Source: Methanosarcina barkeri 3 (lineage in GTDB: Archaea; Halobacteriota; Methanosarcinia; Methanosarcinales; Methanosarcinaceae). Taken from it: a stretch of 64,000 bases of DNA. The position numbers were made by a program, and so were the translations under genes. Below, piece by piece: positions 44,814 through 54,645 of this stretch. The first letter of the stretch is position 1. Every line of letters begins with the position of its first letter. The notes below the pieces were generated by a model, which was not told where the DNA came from, did no database searches, and worked only from the letters and a program-made list of their open reading frames with translations. The stretch covers positions 3,038,001 through 3,102,000 of the forward strand of contig NZ_CP009517.1 of assembly GCF_000970305.1 (NCBI RefSeq), written 5' to 3'.

Positions 44814-45338
44814 TTGTCTTTTTACATATTTTTTGGTGATTTTATAACAACCTTGTATAGAGAAAACATAGATCAGGAAGTTAATTCGATTTCCACCGAA
44901 CAAGAATATATTGTTGAACTCTTGAAAGATGACTTTGTTTGCACTCAAAGTGCTTCATCTTCGATAACAATCAAGAAAGATGTAGAACTACTGGAATTCG
45001 CCAAAGTATCTGAAAGCAGCTTTGATATATGCTCAACAGGAACCTCCATAGTACAAGGACAGACGAAATATAACAAAGCACAAGTAAACCAAAAAGCAAC
45101 TTATCTTGACATATCTTTAAGCTGGGGAAATAAGAAAAATATCCTAAGCCTTACTATATTTTCCCCTACAGGAGCCTCTTATGGTCCCTATAAAGCTAAG
45201 TCTAACAACAAAATCATCTTACGTATAAAACCGAAAACGGGGAAATATCTGCAAGGAGGAAACTGGAAACTCAATGTGTTCGGAAAATCAATCATTGGAA
45301 CGGAGTACTACACGCTTAAAGCCGTCTATTATATTTAA
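44814..45338 (+). CDS. Probable secreted beta-sandwich protein (about 174 aa)
   Basis: The C-terminal 80 residues (ATYLDISLSWGNKKNILSLTI through LQGGNWKLNVFGKSIIGTEY) look like a pre-peptidase or jelly-roll beta domain of the kind found outside the cell. The N-terminus FYIFFGDFITTLYREN is partly hydrophobic, but no clean signal peptide is seen and the only start is TTG 44814, without a ribosome site. The true start or signal may have been lost near the IS66 element. The next gene overlaps it by 65 nt, so the pair may form one unit. Function is unknown. Confidence 0.5.
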   Translation: MSFYIFFGDFITTLYRENIDQEVNSISTEQEYIVELLKDDFVCTQSASSSITIKKDVELLEFAKVSESSFDICSTGTSIVQGQTKYNKAQVNQKATYLDISLSWGNKKNILSLTIFSPTGASYGPYKAKSNNKIILRIKPKTGKYLQGGNWKLNVFGKSIIGTEYYTLKAVYYI

Positions 45339-46083
45339 GCTTCAAAATAAACTACTTCTCTTTTTATTGTTTATTTTTTTGATAGAAACAGCTGAGGCTA
45401 CTGAATATATTATAGAACCTATTCCAGATGATCAATTCGGAGTCCCAATTAATGGAGAAAAAATGGTAGAGCTTCAAGTCATCGAAATACCCTACTGGCA
45501 GTTTCTTTTATGGCTGGCTATAGTGTATATCTCAACGGCTTTTGACTTCCTTTACACCAGGCTAATTTTCTCAATAGCAGGATATAAAATTGTAAATCCT
45601 GGAAATGTACTTGACAACCCCAGCCGTCTTAGTATTTACACCTATATCAAAAACAAACCCGGAGCATATATTAGTGAGATTGTAGGAAATGTAGGCTTGG
45701 ATAGAGAACATACAAAATATCACATAAAAGCCCTTGAATCCCAGAACAAAATCGAAGCCTATAGAGAGGGCGGGAAGACAAGATTCTTCGAAAATAATTT
45801 TGCTTATAATGAGGAAGAAATGAAAGTTATTTCTGCTCTTCAAAATGTAACGAATCAAAGAATAATTTTAGAAATACTAACTTGTAAGTGTAATACAAAC
45901 ATTGCTCTTGCACGTGAACTTAGAGTTTCTAAGGCTACAGTCAGTTGGTATATAAAAAATCTCAGAGAAATTGGCCTTATAATAGAAACAAAAAAAGGAA
46001 GAAATACAATTTACAGAATAAATCATGTATATGAGCCAGTTGTTGAAAAACATATTAGGCATTTACAGGATTCTAACAATTAA
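45274..46083 (+). CDS. Membrane-anchored regulator with two winged-helix domains (269 aa)
   Basis: Residues 25-43 (LLLFLLFIFLIETAEA) are a signal or first helix. A short outer loop and a second helix (FLLWLAIVYISTAFDFLYT) follow. The rest is cytoplasmic: a first winged helix (about 112-170, RLSIYTYIKNKPGAYISEIV and REHTKYHIKALESQNKI) and a second (about 187-250, QRIILEILTCKCNTNIALAREL and SKATVSWYIKNLREIGLI). It is a one-component membrane sensor. Its beta-sandwich neighbour may supply or sense an outside signal. The start ATG overlaps that gene; no better start is seen. Confidence 0.75.
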   Translation: MCSENQSLERSTTRLKPSIIFKLQNKLLLFLLFIFLIETAEATEYIIEPIPDDQFGVPINGEKMVELQVIEIPYWQFLLWLAIVYISTAFDFLYTRLIFSIAGYKIVNPGNVLDNPSRLSIYTYIKNKPGAYISEIVGNVGLDREHTKYHIKALESQNKIEAYREGGKTRFFENNFAYNEEEMKVISALQNVTNQRIILEILTCKCNTNIALARELRVSKATVSWYIKNLREIGLIIETKKGRNTIYRINHVYEPVVEKHIRHLQDSNN

Positions 46084-47414
46084 TGTCATGGCAATTAAAC
46101 TATTGAGTATAATCTTTGCCTAGTACTATGATTCCGAAGTATATTCACGAAACTTGATGCTTGAATCAATTCAAAGATAACGAATTTACTATTAAATAAG
46201 AAATTTTTGGATTCTAAGCGTTGGTGTAAAAAAATTTAGTTGTTGACCATATAATAAGCTCAGAAATGAGCTCAGAATCACTGTACTCTGATAAGAAGCT
46301 ACTTTTGAAAATGGTCCCAACCCTTTGAACGTGATCTATTGATTAATAGACCCTCTGAAAGATGATTGATTTTTTAATGGATATTAAGTCTTATTTGTTC
46401 AATTAAATCTGTTTCAACCCTTTCTCGGCTATACTGCATTCACTAAATATTTTATTTGTTATTTAAGTGTGTTATATACTTTAATTAATAAATTAAATAT
46501 TGATTTTTCCTTACATTTAGCATTGAATTTCTAATGAGTGAAAATGACATCAGATGCCTTAATAATGCACAAACAAAGGTTGTGGGCAAATAAAGTTTTT
46601 ATCGCATATATTTGTCAATTTTAAATATTATTATAGCTGTTTTATTAAAAAAATCGGTTTTTAGAGTGTAACTTAATTGAGGAAACTCTAAATAAACTCT
46701 AAATGAACTCTAAATGAACTCTAAATGAACTCTAAATGAACTCTAAATGAACTCTAAATGAACTCTAAATGAACTCTAAATGAACTCTAAATGAACTCTA
46801 AATGAACTCTAAATGAATATACATTGTCCAAAATAAGCATTCTATAACCTTAATTTTATCACTGATTTAAAAGGATTCTATTAGTGTTGGGAGATCTCGA
46901 ATATTTAGTTTAAGTGAAACCTGAATTCTTCTTACTGATTCAGATTTTTAATCAAAAAACACAAAAATCACTAGATTTTAGAACAGGGCATAAAATGTTA
47001 ATTGTTAGATACTTTGGTAATACAAATTATATAGATGTTTATAAGTTGTAATGTTTGGGATTCAATCGAGTGTGGAAATTAACGATTGGAACCCAAAATC
47101 CAGAGACTCTATCAGTTGCTTACAAAACGAGATCAAAAGAAGTAATTTTGAGTTTTGGGATCAACTCACTGCTAACAATTAAAGTTTAATTTTTGTATAA
47201 AACAGATTATGAAAAGTGAAACAGTTGTATAGAAAAATAGAATTTTAAGTTTGTGAGACCACAGACAGAGAAGAAAAATAAGTTGTCTGTTATTTTCCAC
47301 AAAAAAATGAACCTATTTTATATACTCAAATAAAAATGGAAAAGTTTAAAACTTTATAACAAATCAAAATTATTTGTATTATCTATGGAAAAATGAAATG
47401 AGTAGGTATAGGAC
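46084..47414. other. 1.3-kb gene-free spacer
   Basis: AT-rich without acceptable ORFs, tRNA or rRNA. It holds the 11-nt tandem array described separately. It is the longest gap in the window and lies in the accessory region between the regulator and the beta-helix protein. Confidence 0.7.
46683..46815. repeat. 11-nt tandem repeat, twelve units
   Basis: The unit AACTCTAAATG is repeated twelve times in register; only the first copy has a mismatch. The near-perfect identity shows recent expansion. An 11-nt step is about one helical turn, so all copies face one side of the DNA. Confidence 0.95.
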
Positions 47415-48086
47415 ATGAAAACAAACAAAGTAATTTTAATTTCAGTAATGCTAATATTATTACTATTGGCATCTACTGCATCAGCAGCTACCCTAAACGT
47501 AGGGTCAAAAGAAAAATACAAGACAATTCAAAGTGCTGTAAACGCAGCAATCCCCGGAGACATTATACAAGTTGCGTCAGGCACATATAAAGAAAATGTT
47601 AAAATTACCAAGGAATTATATATTGTAGGAACGAAATATCCGAGTGTTTACGGTTTCTATTATGATAAAGGGAAATCCGGTACTATAAACGGATTCACAA
47701 TTACAAAGAAGGGAGTAACAGCCAATAACGCTGGTGCTAACGCAATTATCCGAAACAATTATTTCAATAATTGTGGTATCACCTTACAAGGGAAATCATC
47801 ATACGGCGTTACTATAATGAACAATCAGATTAAAGGCGGAACTGTTGCACTGTATAACACCTATGACCAAACTCTTAAGGGTAACACGATTTCCAATTCA
47901 AAATATGGACTCTATGTAGGGGATAAGAACAGTATTCCCACAGTTACGAAAAACACATTTAAAAATTGTAATTATGGAGTTTACCTATATGGTTGGAAAC
48001 AAAACCCCGGAAAATTAGTCACATTCACAGATAACAGCTATATAAATAATAAAGTTAATATCGGCTGGGGTATGAATAAGTTATAA
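47415..48086 (+). CDS. Secreted right-handed beta-helix protein (223 aa)
   Basis: A cleavable signal peptide is clear (KVILISVMLILLLLASTASA, then ATLNVG). The mature part starts with YKTIQSAVNAAIPGDIIQVASGTY, the usual entry to NosD/pectate-lyase-like parallel beta-helix repeats. About five more coils follow (ANAIIRNNYFNNCGITL, VTIMNNQIKGGTVALYN and so on). No catalytic residue pattern, anchor or sorting signal is seen at the C-terminus. It is probably a surface or matrix protein of the Methanosarcina cell. It is monocistronic. Confidence 0.82.
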   Translation: MKTNKVILISVMLILLLLASTASAATLNVGSKEKYKTIQSAVNAAIPGDIIQVASGTYKENVKITKELYIVGTKYPSVYGFYYDKGKSGTINGFTITKKGVTANNAGANAIIRNNYFNNCGITLQGKSSYGVTIMNNQIKGGTVALYNTYDQTLKGNTISNSKYGLYVGDKNSIPTVTKNTFKNCNYGVYLYGWKQNPGKLVTFTDNSYINNKVNIGWGMNKL

Positions 48087-48924
48087 ATTTAGAGGAAGTT
48101 AAATTCCCTCTATCTTTTTCTTTATTTTTTCAAGCCAGTTTTTATGCAATTGTTTATCTTTTTTATAGTTCCCATTTCCTCACACCGTCCGACAAGCTAT
48201 ATACTTTACAAACTTATACAACCCATCCCTTTTGAGAAATTCTCCAAAATCGACAGCAGGAAAATTGTTGTTTTTTTGAGAACATCTGCGGAAAGTAGAT
48301 TCCAGTGTACCCCGGAAATTAACAGGACTTCATTTGTATTCGGCTAAGGAATATGTTAACATTAAAGTAGCTACTGTAATGCTATTGTAATTATAGCCTC
48401 ATCTCGGTTTGCATTTATAGATTTACAGACAATGACAACGAGAATAACACATTTCTATTTCTTATACTCATATCTTAGCTGAATATAAAATTCAGAATAC
48501 AGATTTAGTTTTTGGAGTCAGTTTTTCAATAAATACATATACCTGAAGTTGCAATAATAGTTTGAAATCAAACTAAATGTACCTAAAACATGCAAATGTA
48601 AATATATCAAAAAAGAGATACTAGTTATTAATGTAAGCTTTAATGGGGGGAGATTCCAGAGAAAAATATAATTTCTTGAATGATATTTCCCAATTTGAGG
48701 ATAAAATTGCCTTTTAAGATAATTTTAAATTGATTTAAGATAAATAAGGAAAATAGAATAACACGATTGTACTAATCTGCGTTTGCAGGAGAATAAGTAT
48801 ATATCTGTGTTCAAAAAATATATAACCGGTTCTAATCTGCTTAATTTATAAAAATAAATTCAGAAATAAGAATCAAAGACCGAAAACCCAGACATTAGCC
48901 TGGGAGGACGTCGCGTGATGAGTC
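48087..48924. other. 838-bp spacer without a gene
   Basis: A 67-codon plus-strand ORF (48144-48347) has no ribosome site and low-complexity composition, and I reject it. The end of the spacer has GGGAGG 17 bases before the htpX ATG. Nothing else is seen. Confidence 0.5.
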
Positions 48925-49788
48925 ATGAAGAACATGCTTAAAACTACAATTTTGCTTGCCTTCCTTACAGGCCTCCTTGTTTTGATAGGAGACTATTTTG
49001 GAGGTACGAGCGGAATGATTATTGCGTTCCTGTTTGCAGTAATTATGAATTTTGGAAGTTACTGGTACAGCGACAAAATAGTACTCAAAGTGTACAGGGC
49101 AAAAGAAGTTTCACCTGCGGAGGCTCCAAACCTTCATAGGATCGTCGATGGACTGGCTATGAAAGCAGGAATCCCAAAGCCCAAAGTGTATATCGTAGAG
49201 TCCGGAATGCCAAATGCCTTTGCAACCGGGAGAAACCCGGAGCATGCGGCTGTGGCTGCTACAACCGGAATTCTTGAGCTGCTATCTTATGAAGAAATGG
49301 AAGGTGTGCTGGCACACGAGCTTGCACATGTGAAGAATAGAGATACCTTAATAAGTGCCATAGCGGCAACCCTTGCAGGTGTTGTCACAATGCTTGCCAA
49401 CTGGGCACAGATAGCTGCAATTTTCGGCGGTTTCGGTGGCAGCAGGGATGATGACAACGGAGGAATCATAGGTCTTATTGTAATGGCTGTCGTGGCTCCT
49501 ATTGCTGCAACTTTGATTCAGCTTGCAATTTCAAGGTCAAGAGAATATGCAGCCGATGCAGAAGGAGCCAGTATATCCAGGAAACCCTGGGCTCTTGCCA
49601 GTGCCCTTGAAAAACTCGAATACGGAAATTCTCACTACAGTCCGAAAGTTTCAGACGTGCAGGCAAAAGAAAGCAGTGCCCATATGTTTATTGTCAATCC
49701 GTTAAAAGGAGGAGCTATCCAATCTCTCTTCAGCACTCACCCTGCAACCGATGAGAGAGTAAAACGCCTTAGAGCAATGAGGTTCTGA
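48925..49788 (+). CDS. htpX: HtpX-type membrane zinc metalloprotease
   Basis: The 287-aa M48 protease degrades misfolded membrane proteins. Two N-terminal helices (about 5-22 and 27-44) are followed by the zinc motif [12 protein letters not shown] with its HExxH. Two more helices surround a Gly-rich loop, and the third zinc ligand lies in [11 protein letters not shown]. The C-terminal [13 protein letters not shown] is typical of HtpX. The start ATG 48925 fits the family. Confidence 0.95.
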   Translation: MKNMLKTTILLAFLTGLLVLIGDYFGGTSGMIIAFLFAVIMNFGSYWYSDKIVLKVYRAKEVSPAEAPNLHRIVDGLAMKAGIPKPKVYIVESGMPNAFATGRNPEHAAVAATTGILELLSYEEMEGVLAHELAHVKNRDTLISAIAATLAGVVTMLANWAQIAAIFGGFGGSRDDDNGGIIGLIVMAVVAPIAATLIQLAISRSREYAADAEGASISRKPWALASALEKLEYGNSHYSPKVSDVQAKESSAHMFIVNPLKGGAIQSLFSTHPATDERVKRLRAMRF

Positions 49789-50284
49789 GAATATTTCTCG
49801 AACCTTTAATCTTTTAATTCTTTTACCAGGCTTTTTTCTTTGGCTTTTTTAAGTTTTTAATTTTATCCTTTTATCCAGATTTCGTATTCCAGGTTTTAAC
49901 TCAGTTTATAGTCAACTGCTTACCTTATTAAATATTAGTTGCTTACTTTCTTAAATATTATTTTATTTCTTTTCCATATTTTTTGTCCTGAATTCCACAT
50001 TCTTTTTTGTCCGGAATTCTTTTAAGTCAGGCGTGCTATATGCTATCAATATACACAGTAAAGTTTTAAGTTATATCTGAGAGAAAGCACTTATAAAAGA
50101 AAATAGTGAATAAAGAAAATAGAATAAATAATCATCTATGTAGAATATTGTGCTGTGTTCTAGCTATAGCAAACGTATCCGAAAATCCCATAATTATGGG
50201 CATAATCAAATTTTGGATTTGAGAAATTTCGGATCAGGATATTAATCGTGCATACTCTATCCTGATTTTATCGGGGAATTTTCA
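49789..50284. other. 496-bp spacer without a gene
   Basis: T-rich after htpX, with several T runs that may end transcription. A repeated TTGCTTAC/TTTCTTAAATATTA word occurs at about 49917-49965. No ORF is accepted. Confidence 0.45.
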
Positions 50285-50938
50285 ATGGAAGACAGATTTG
50301 AAATTGGCAGAATTGTCAGGGCAAAAACTATCTCTGATGCATGGTATCGCGGGCTTAACATCATCCGAAATCACGGGCAGGTTATTACGGATGAAAGAGG
50401 AAGCCAGATCAGGGAATTTATGGATTTGATGATCATAATTGAAGACCCCTATACTGACAGGATCCCATGTGGAACTGCCTGGAATGAGGAAAGACTTGAA
50501 GAGTATGCAAAACAGCTGATCTCAGGAGAAAACACACAGGACTTTGAATACACATACGGGCAGCGCCTTCGAAACTGGCATGGAAAAGTTGATCAAATAG
50601 ATTATGTAATCGAAAAACTGCAGGAAAACCCTACTTCCAGACGAGCAATTGCAGTTACCTGGATTCCTCCTATGGACACGAAAGTTAATGAAGTTCCCTG
50701 CATGATGCTTGATGACTTTAAAATAAGAGACGGAAGGATGCATCTCACAACTCTTTTTAGAAGCCACGATTTTGGGGGAGCTTATCCGGCAAACCTTTAC
50801 GGACTCTCGAAACTCCTCGAGTACGTAGCTGATAGAGTGGGAATAGAACCCGGAACAATCACAACTATCAGTATCTCAGCACATATATATGATCATGACT
50901 GGGATATGGTAGAAAATATTATAAAAGGAGTGAACTGA
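50285..50938 (+). CDS. thyA: Archaeal thymidylate synthase (ThyA type)
   Basis: The 217-aa enzyme methylates dUMP to dTMP. It is the short archaeal ThyA form. The catalytic cysteine is in EVPCMMLDDFKI, arginines binding the phosphate in NPTSRRAIAVTWIPP, and the C-terminal RSHDFGGAYPANLYGLSKLLEYV and SAHIYDHDW blocks are standard. The cofactor in methanogens may be a methanopterin derivative rather than folate. The start ATG 50285 has no strong ribosome site. It works downstream of dCMP deaminase (10042). Confidence 0.92.
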   Translation: MEDRFEIGRIVRAKTISDAWYRGLNIIRNHGQVITDERGSQIREFMDLMIIIEDPYTDRIPCGTAWNEERLEEYAKQLISGENTQDFEYTYGQRLRNWHGKVDQIDYVIEKLQENPTSRRAIAVTWIPPMDTKVNEVPCMMLDDFKIRDGRMHLTTLFRSHDFGGAYPANLYGLSKLLEYVADRVGIEPGTITTISISAHIYDHDWDMVENIIKGVN

Positions 50939-51120
50939 GTTTTAAACTAAGTTCTAAACATGTTCAAAATATTAAATTTTATTAATTTATTAGCAGGGCT
51001 ATAAAAGATATTAACTTTGTTTAATTTATTAGCAGTGTTGTAAAAATATTCAGAAGTTAGAAATGCATTTGAATCCCATAAAAAAATCCAAAAATAAGAA
51101 ATAGAAGAGATCTGGTACAC

Positions 51121-52413
51121 ATGCGTGTTTCTATTGACAAATCCTCAATCAAAGGGGAAGTCCTTGCCCCACCCTCAAAGAGTTACACCCACAGGGCTGT
51201 AGCCCTGGCAGCTCTTTCGAAAGAATCAACCGTCAGGCATCCCCTAATTTCGGCCGATACTCTTGCAACAGTCCGAGCTTCCGAGATGTTTGGTGCCTCG
51301 GTTGAGAGGGAAGAAGACAAGCTTATTATTCATGGAATTAATGGGAAACCAAATGTCCCTGATGATGTAATTGATGCTGCAAATTCTGGGACAACTCTTC
51401 GGTTTATGACCGCAATAGCAGCACTTACTGATGGGGTTACAGTGCTTACCGGAGATGCTTCCCTTCGTACCCGGCCAAACGGGCCTCTTCTTGAAGTTCT
51501 CAAGAGATTAGGAGTAAAAGCCTGCTCCACTCGAGGAAACGAGAGAGCTCCACTTGTTGTTAAAGGCGGACTTAAGGGAAAGGATGTGAGTATTGACGGC
51601 TCTATCAGTTCCCAGTTTATCTCGGCTCTTCTAATAACCTGTCCACTTGCCGAAAACAGTACTACCCTTTCTATCACAGGAAAACTTAAATCAAGACCTT
51701 ATGTGGACGTAACCCTTGAAATGCTTGAACTGGCAGGCATTAAAGTTCATATCGATGAAAGTAAAGGTATTAGGTTCATAATTCCAGGAAAACAGAAGTA
51801 CGATTTCAAAGATTATACCGTTCCTGGCGACTTTTCCTCTACGTCCTACCTCCTTGCAGCCGCAGCTATGACGAACGGATCTGAGGTTACAGTCAAAAAT
51901 CTTTTTCCATCAAAACAGGGAGATAAGGTAATCGTTGAAATCTTGAAACAAATGGGAGCAGATATTACCTGGGATAAAGAAGCAGGCAATGTGACTGTTA
52001 GGGGAGGAAGACAATTAAAAGCTACAACTTTTGACGCCGGAGCAACCCCTGACCTTGTCCCTACTGTCGCTGTCCTGGCTGCAGTTGCCGAAGGGACTAG
52101 CAGAATTGAAAATGCCGAACATGTTAGATATAAGGAAACGGACCGTCTGCGAGCCCTCGCAACCGAACTTCCGAAGCTTGGAGTAGACCTTAAAGAGGAA
52201 AGAGACAGCCTGACCATTACCGGTGGAAAACTGCATGGGGCAGCAGTGCATGGATGGGATGATCATAGAATAGTTATGGCTCTTTCAATAGCAGGAATGG
52301 TCGCAGGAAATACAACAATTGACACAACAGAGGCTGTATCGATTTCTTACCCTGGCTTTTTTAAAGATATGTGCAGCCTTGGAGCGAAAATTAAGGATAT
52401 TTCGGAAGAATAA
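51121..52413 (+). CDS. aroA: 3-Phosphoshikimate 1-carboxyvinyltransferase (EPSP synthase)
   Basis: The 430-aa enzyme of the shikimate path joins phosphoenolpyruvate to shikimate 3-phosphate. The motifs are complete: LAPPSKSYTHRAVALAALS, ANSGTTLRFMTAIAAL, SLRTRPNGPLLEVLKRLG, SSQFISALLI, VRYKETDRLRALATEL and HGWDDHRIVMALSIAGM. It stands alone between thyA and the methyltransferase gene. Confidence 0.97.
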   Translation: MRVSIDKSSIKGEVLAPPSKSYTHRAVALAALSKESTVRHPLISADTLATVRASEMFGASVEREEDKLIIHGINGKPNVPDDVIDAANSGTTLRFMTAIAALTDGVTVLTGDASLRTRPNGPLLEVLKRLGVKACSTRGNERAPLVVKGGLKGKDVSIDGSISSQFISALLITCPLAENSTTLSITGKLKSRPYVDVTLEMLELAGIKVHIDESKGIRFIIPGKQKYDFKDYTVPGDFSSTSYLLAAAAMTNGSEVTVKNLFPSKQGDKVIVEILKQMGADITWDKEAGNVTVRGGRQLKATTFDAGATPDLVPTVAVLAAVAEGTSRIENAEHVRYKETDRLRALATELPKLGVDLKEERDSLTITGGKLHGAAVHGWDDHRIVMALSIAGMVAGNTTIDTTEAVSISYPGFFKDMCSLGAKIKDISEE

Positions 52414-52650
52414 GTTGAAACACAGTACAGATTCCTAAGTCCGGGGCTAGATAAGATTAAATCAGACTTTACTTAACTTTGAGGGTTAATTCCGAAATAA
52501 AATGATAAAGTATAGCAAGTTAGTAAGTAGCGTCAATAAATATGAATAGATGATAAAATGGAGGTAATTCACAATGAAGAATAATAATAAATGATGAAAA
52601 ATAATAAGAGATGATAAGAAAGAATAAGGATAATAAAAAATGACATAGTA

Positions 52651-52660
52651 CTTATATAAA
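52651..52660 (+). promoter_or_regulatory. TATA box of a probably leaderless transcript
   Basis: CTTATATAAA is centred about 24 bases before ATG 52679. With archaeal spacing, transcription should begin at or next to the ATG. No ribosome site precedes that codon. Confidence 0.55.
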
Positions 52661-52678
52661 ATATTCCAATTTAAGTAT

Positions 52679-53659
52679 ATGGAAATGAGGTGTAGGTGTG
52701 GAGATAAGTGCATAAGGCCTATTTCGGAAACATTAAAAGACATTGAATTATTCTACAAACCGTGCAGCAATTGCAAAATAGGAAAAATAAAGAAATTCTC
52801 CCCTCTGGCAGAACAGATTAATTTAGATGAAATAGATAACTATTTTGGAAGTTGTAAATGCGGTAAAAGGCATCTTGATATTGTAATGTCTCATGTACTA
52901 AAAATAATGATTGATGAAGGAGTAAAAGATAAAAAAGCTAATTTAAGGAATTCGTGTGTTCCTCTTGTGACTCCTGGCTATCCAACTGATTCTGTTCCCT
53001 ATTTACCTAAGGATTCTTTAGTAATATTATCTGATGAAATGGATAAAAGATGTGCTGAAAGAATTATAAAGGAAGTGGGAGAAGTTAGTGGGGTTTTAAA
53101 AGGAGATATAAGAAAAACTGTGGGTATAAAAGATTCTGATTCTAACCCTCATGTATATGAACTTCTTGCTGGATGCGATTTAAGATGTGATATTGTACAG
53201 ACTCCTTACGGTGCTTTGGGAATATATAAGTATCAGCATGAAATTCACATAGAGTTTCCAAAGGCAAAATCGCCCAAAATAGAGATACTTGAAAAAGTTT
53301 TGGAACATTATAATAAGCCTACTGTTCTTGATTGTACATGTGGCCCTGGGACTTTAGGAATAGCATGCCTTAAAGCCAACGCGCAAAAAGTTGTTTTTAA
53401 TGATATATGGAGTCCTGCAATAGAAATTACCTTGATTAATTTAGAGACTAATGGATTTCCAGTCAAACCTTCGGGTAATGAAGAAGGATTAATAGCATCT
53501 GGAGATAAATTTGAAGTTTATAGTATGGATATCAGGAAATTAGCAAATTATTTAGATAAAAAATTTGATATTTGTATTATAGATACATTTCCTGGTGTGG
53601 ATACAAAAGAATTTGTAGAAGCGGCAGACAAATTAGGCAAAAAAGTTGTCCTGGTTTGA
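52679..53659 (+). CDS. Zinc-ribbon plus class I SAM methyltransferase-like protein (326 aa)
   Basis: The N-terminal 65 residues have three cysteine clusters (CRCGDKC, CSNC, CKCGKRH), probably a zinc-binding region. The C-terminal third (about 210-326) is a Rossmann methyltransferase: motif I VLDCTCGPGTLGIACLKA, then KVVFNDIWSPAIEITLINLE, a Trm5-like pattern, and FDICIIDTFPGVD in place of the NPP-type motif IV. In between lies a conserved-looking segment (VSGVLKGDIRKTVGIKDSDS). Such an arrangement could methylate RNA or a protein. I know no characterised member. Confidence 0.7.
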   Translation: MEMRCRCGDKCIRPISETLKDIELFYKPCSNCKIGKIKKFSPLAEQINLDEIDNYFGSCKCGKRHLDIVMSHVLKIMIDEGVKDKKANLRNSCVPLVTPGYPTDSVPYLPKDSLVILSDEMDKRCAERIIKEVGEVSGVLKGDIRKTVGIKDSDSNPHVYELLAGCDLRCDIVQTPYGALGIYKYQHEIHIEFPKAKSPKIEILEKVLEHYNKPTVLDCTCGPGTLGIACLKANAQKVVFNDIWSPAIEITLINLETNGFPVKPSGNEEGLIASGDKFEVYSMDIRKLANYLDKKFDICIIDTFPGVDTKEFVEAADKLGKKVVLV

Positions 53660-53793
53660 AGTAAAATTCACTGGTCATCGTTAAGTACTAAATTCCCTGT
53701 CTTGTAGATGTTTTTATATGACAAACCTTATTTATAATACATGTACTTCTATGTCTTCTCATTCTTTTTTACTCTTGAAGACTCTCTTCGGAG

Positions 53794-53996
53794 AATGTTT
53801 CCCGAAGAGTGGTTAAGGCAAACTGCCAAAGAAACTGTCAAAGAAACTGGTCTTAAACATGTAAATATAAAATTTATTTTTGTCACCGTTTTTTGGGTTT
53901 TAACTCTGAGTTTTGGTGTACGCTTATAAGCTTACAAGTGCCAGTTTAAAACGCGAATATGAAACTGAGCCCTGTCAATTGTTCTATACATCATAG
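53794..53996 (+). pseudogene. Remnant of an IS4-type transposase (N-terminal fragment)
   Basis: The fragment reads MFPEEWLRQTAKETVKETG, then VFWVLTLSFGVRL. A frameshift near 53930 and the tail TSASLKREYETEPCQLFYTS follow. This is the beginning of a transposase type common in Methanosarcina; the words FWVLTLSFGVR and ASLKR-YE are typical. The catalytic part and both ends of the element are missing. Confidence 0.65.
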
Positions 53997-54515
53997 GAAT
54001 CTAGGATTCTATGCTGACTAGTAGGCGCATCAAATGAAAAAAATACTAAGAAAACATAGTCATTTTCCCAGATGTTTCTTGATAACAGAAAAAGACTGTG
54101 TTTTTGATTTTTATAAAAATGACTGTAAATTCGAAATCACATTTCTGAATATGTATTATATTTGAATTAGTGAACTTGGAAGTTTACGATTTTACAGAAA
54201 AACTTTTAAACTATTTTTTGTGCACTGCCTGAATACACTAATCAAAAATCTAAAAATTACTGATTCTTTCAGTCTCATGAGGTAATTCTCAATATTTCTG
54301 TAAAATTTAACCAACTAAAACTTACGAAATATACAGACTTAGGAATAAAACCTATTCAAAAGCTGCTGAGAAAATTTGCCGGAAAAAGTACATCGGTACA
54401 TGTAAAAAAATTGTTTTTATTATATAAATAAAATATGTTCTCATATTTAAGAGGGGCTCCTTTATTCTTCTAGTTACCTTTTACTTCTGTATTTTTTACA
54501 TATGTTAAATCTAAG
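53997..54515. other. 519-bp spacer before the FMN-reductase cassette
   Basis: AT-rich without ORFs. It holds only scattered poly-A/T words. It separates the decayed transposase from the duplicated promoter region, and its boundary with 54516 may mark an acquisition junction. Confidence 0.4.
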
Positions 54516-54608
54516 GAGAAAGAATTAAATAATATGGTCAAGTACTGTACTGTCAAGTACTTTACTACTTGCCACTTGACAATGTTGCCGGCACTTGACA
54601 ATATTGCC
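54516..54608 (+). promoter_or_regulatory. Promoter/operator region A: 15-nt repeats and ACTTGACAATATTGCC box
   Basis: It starts GAGAAAGAATTAAATAATAT, the same words as region B at 55430. Two 15-nt units follow at 54537-54551 and 54552-54566 (GTCAAGTACTgTACT, GTCAAGTACTTTACT). Two copies of ACTTGACAAT(G/A)TTGCC lie at 54574 and 54593. The last box ends 38 bases before ATG 54646. Region B has the same box at the same 38-base distance from its ATG. Confidence 0.75.
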
Positions 54609-54645
54609 AAAGAAATATAATATTCTTTATGAGGTGAGAATTTAA

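Noticed and set aside
46084-47414. CRISPR array suspected from the regular 11-nt repeats
   Set aside because: Units are contiguous without spacers, and no cas genes are present in the window.
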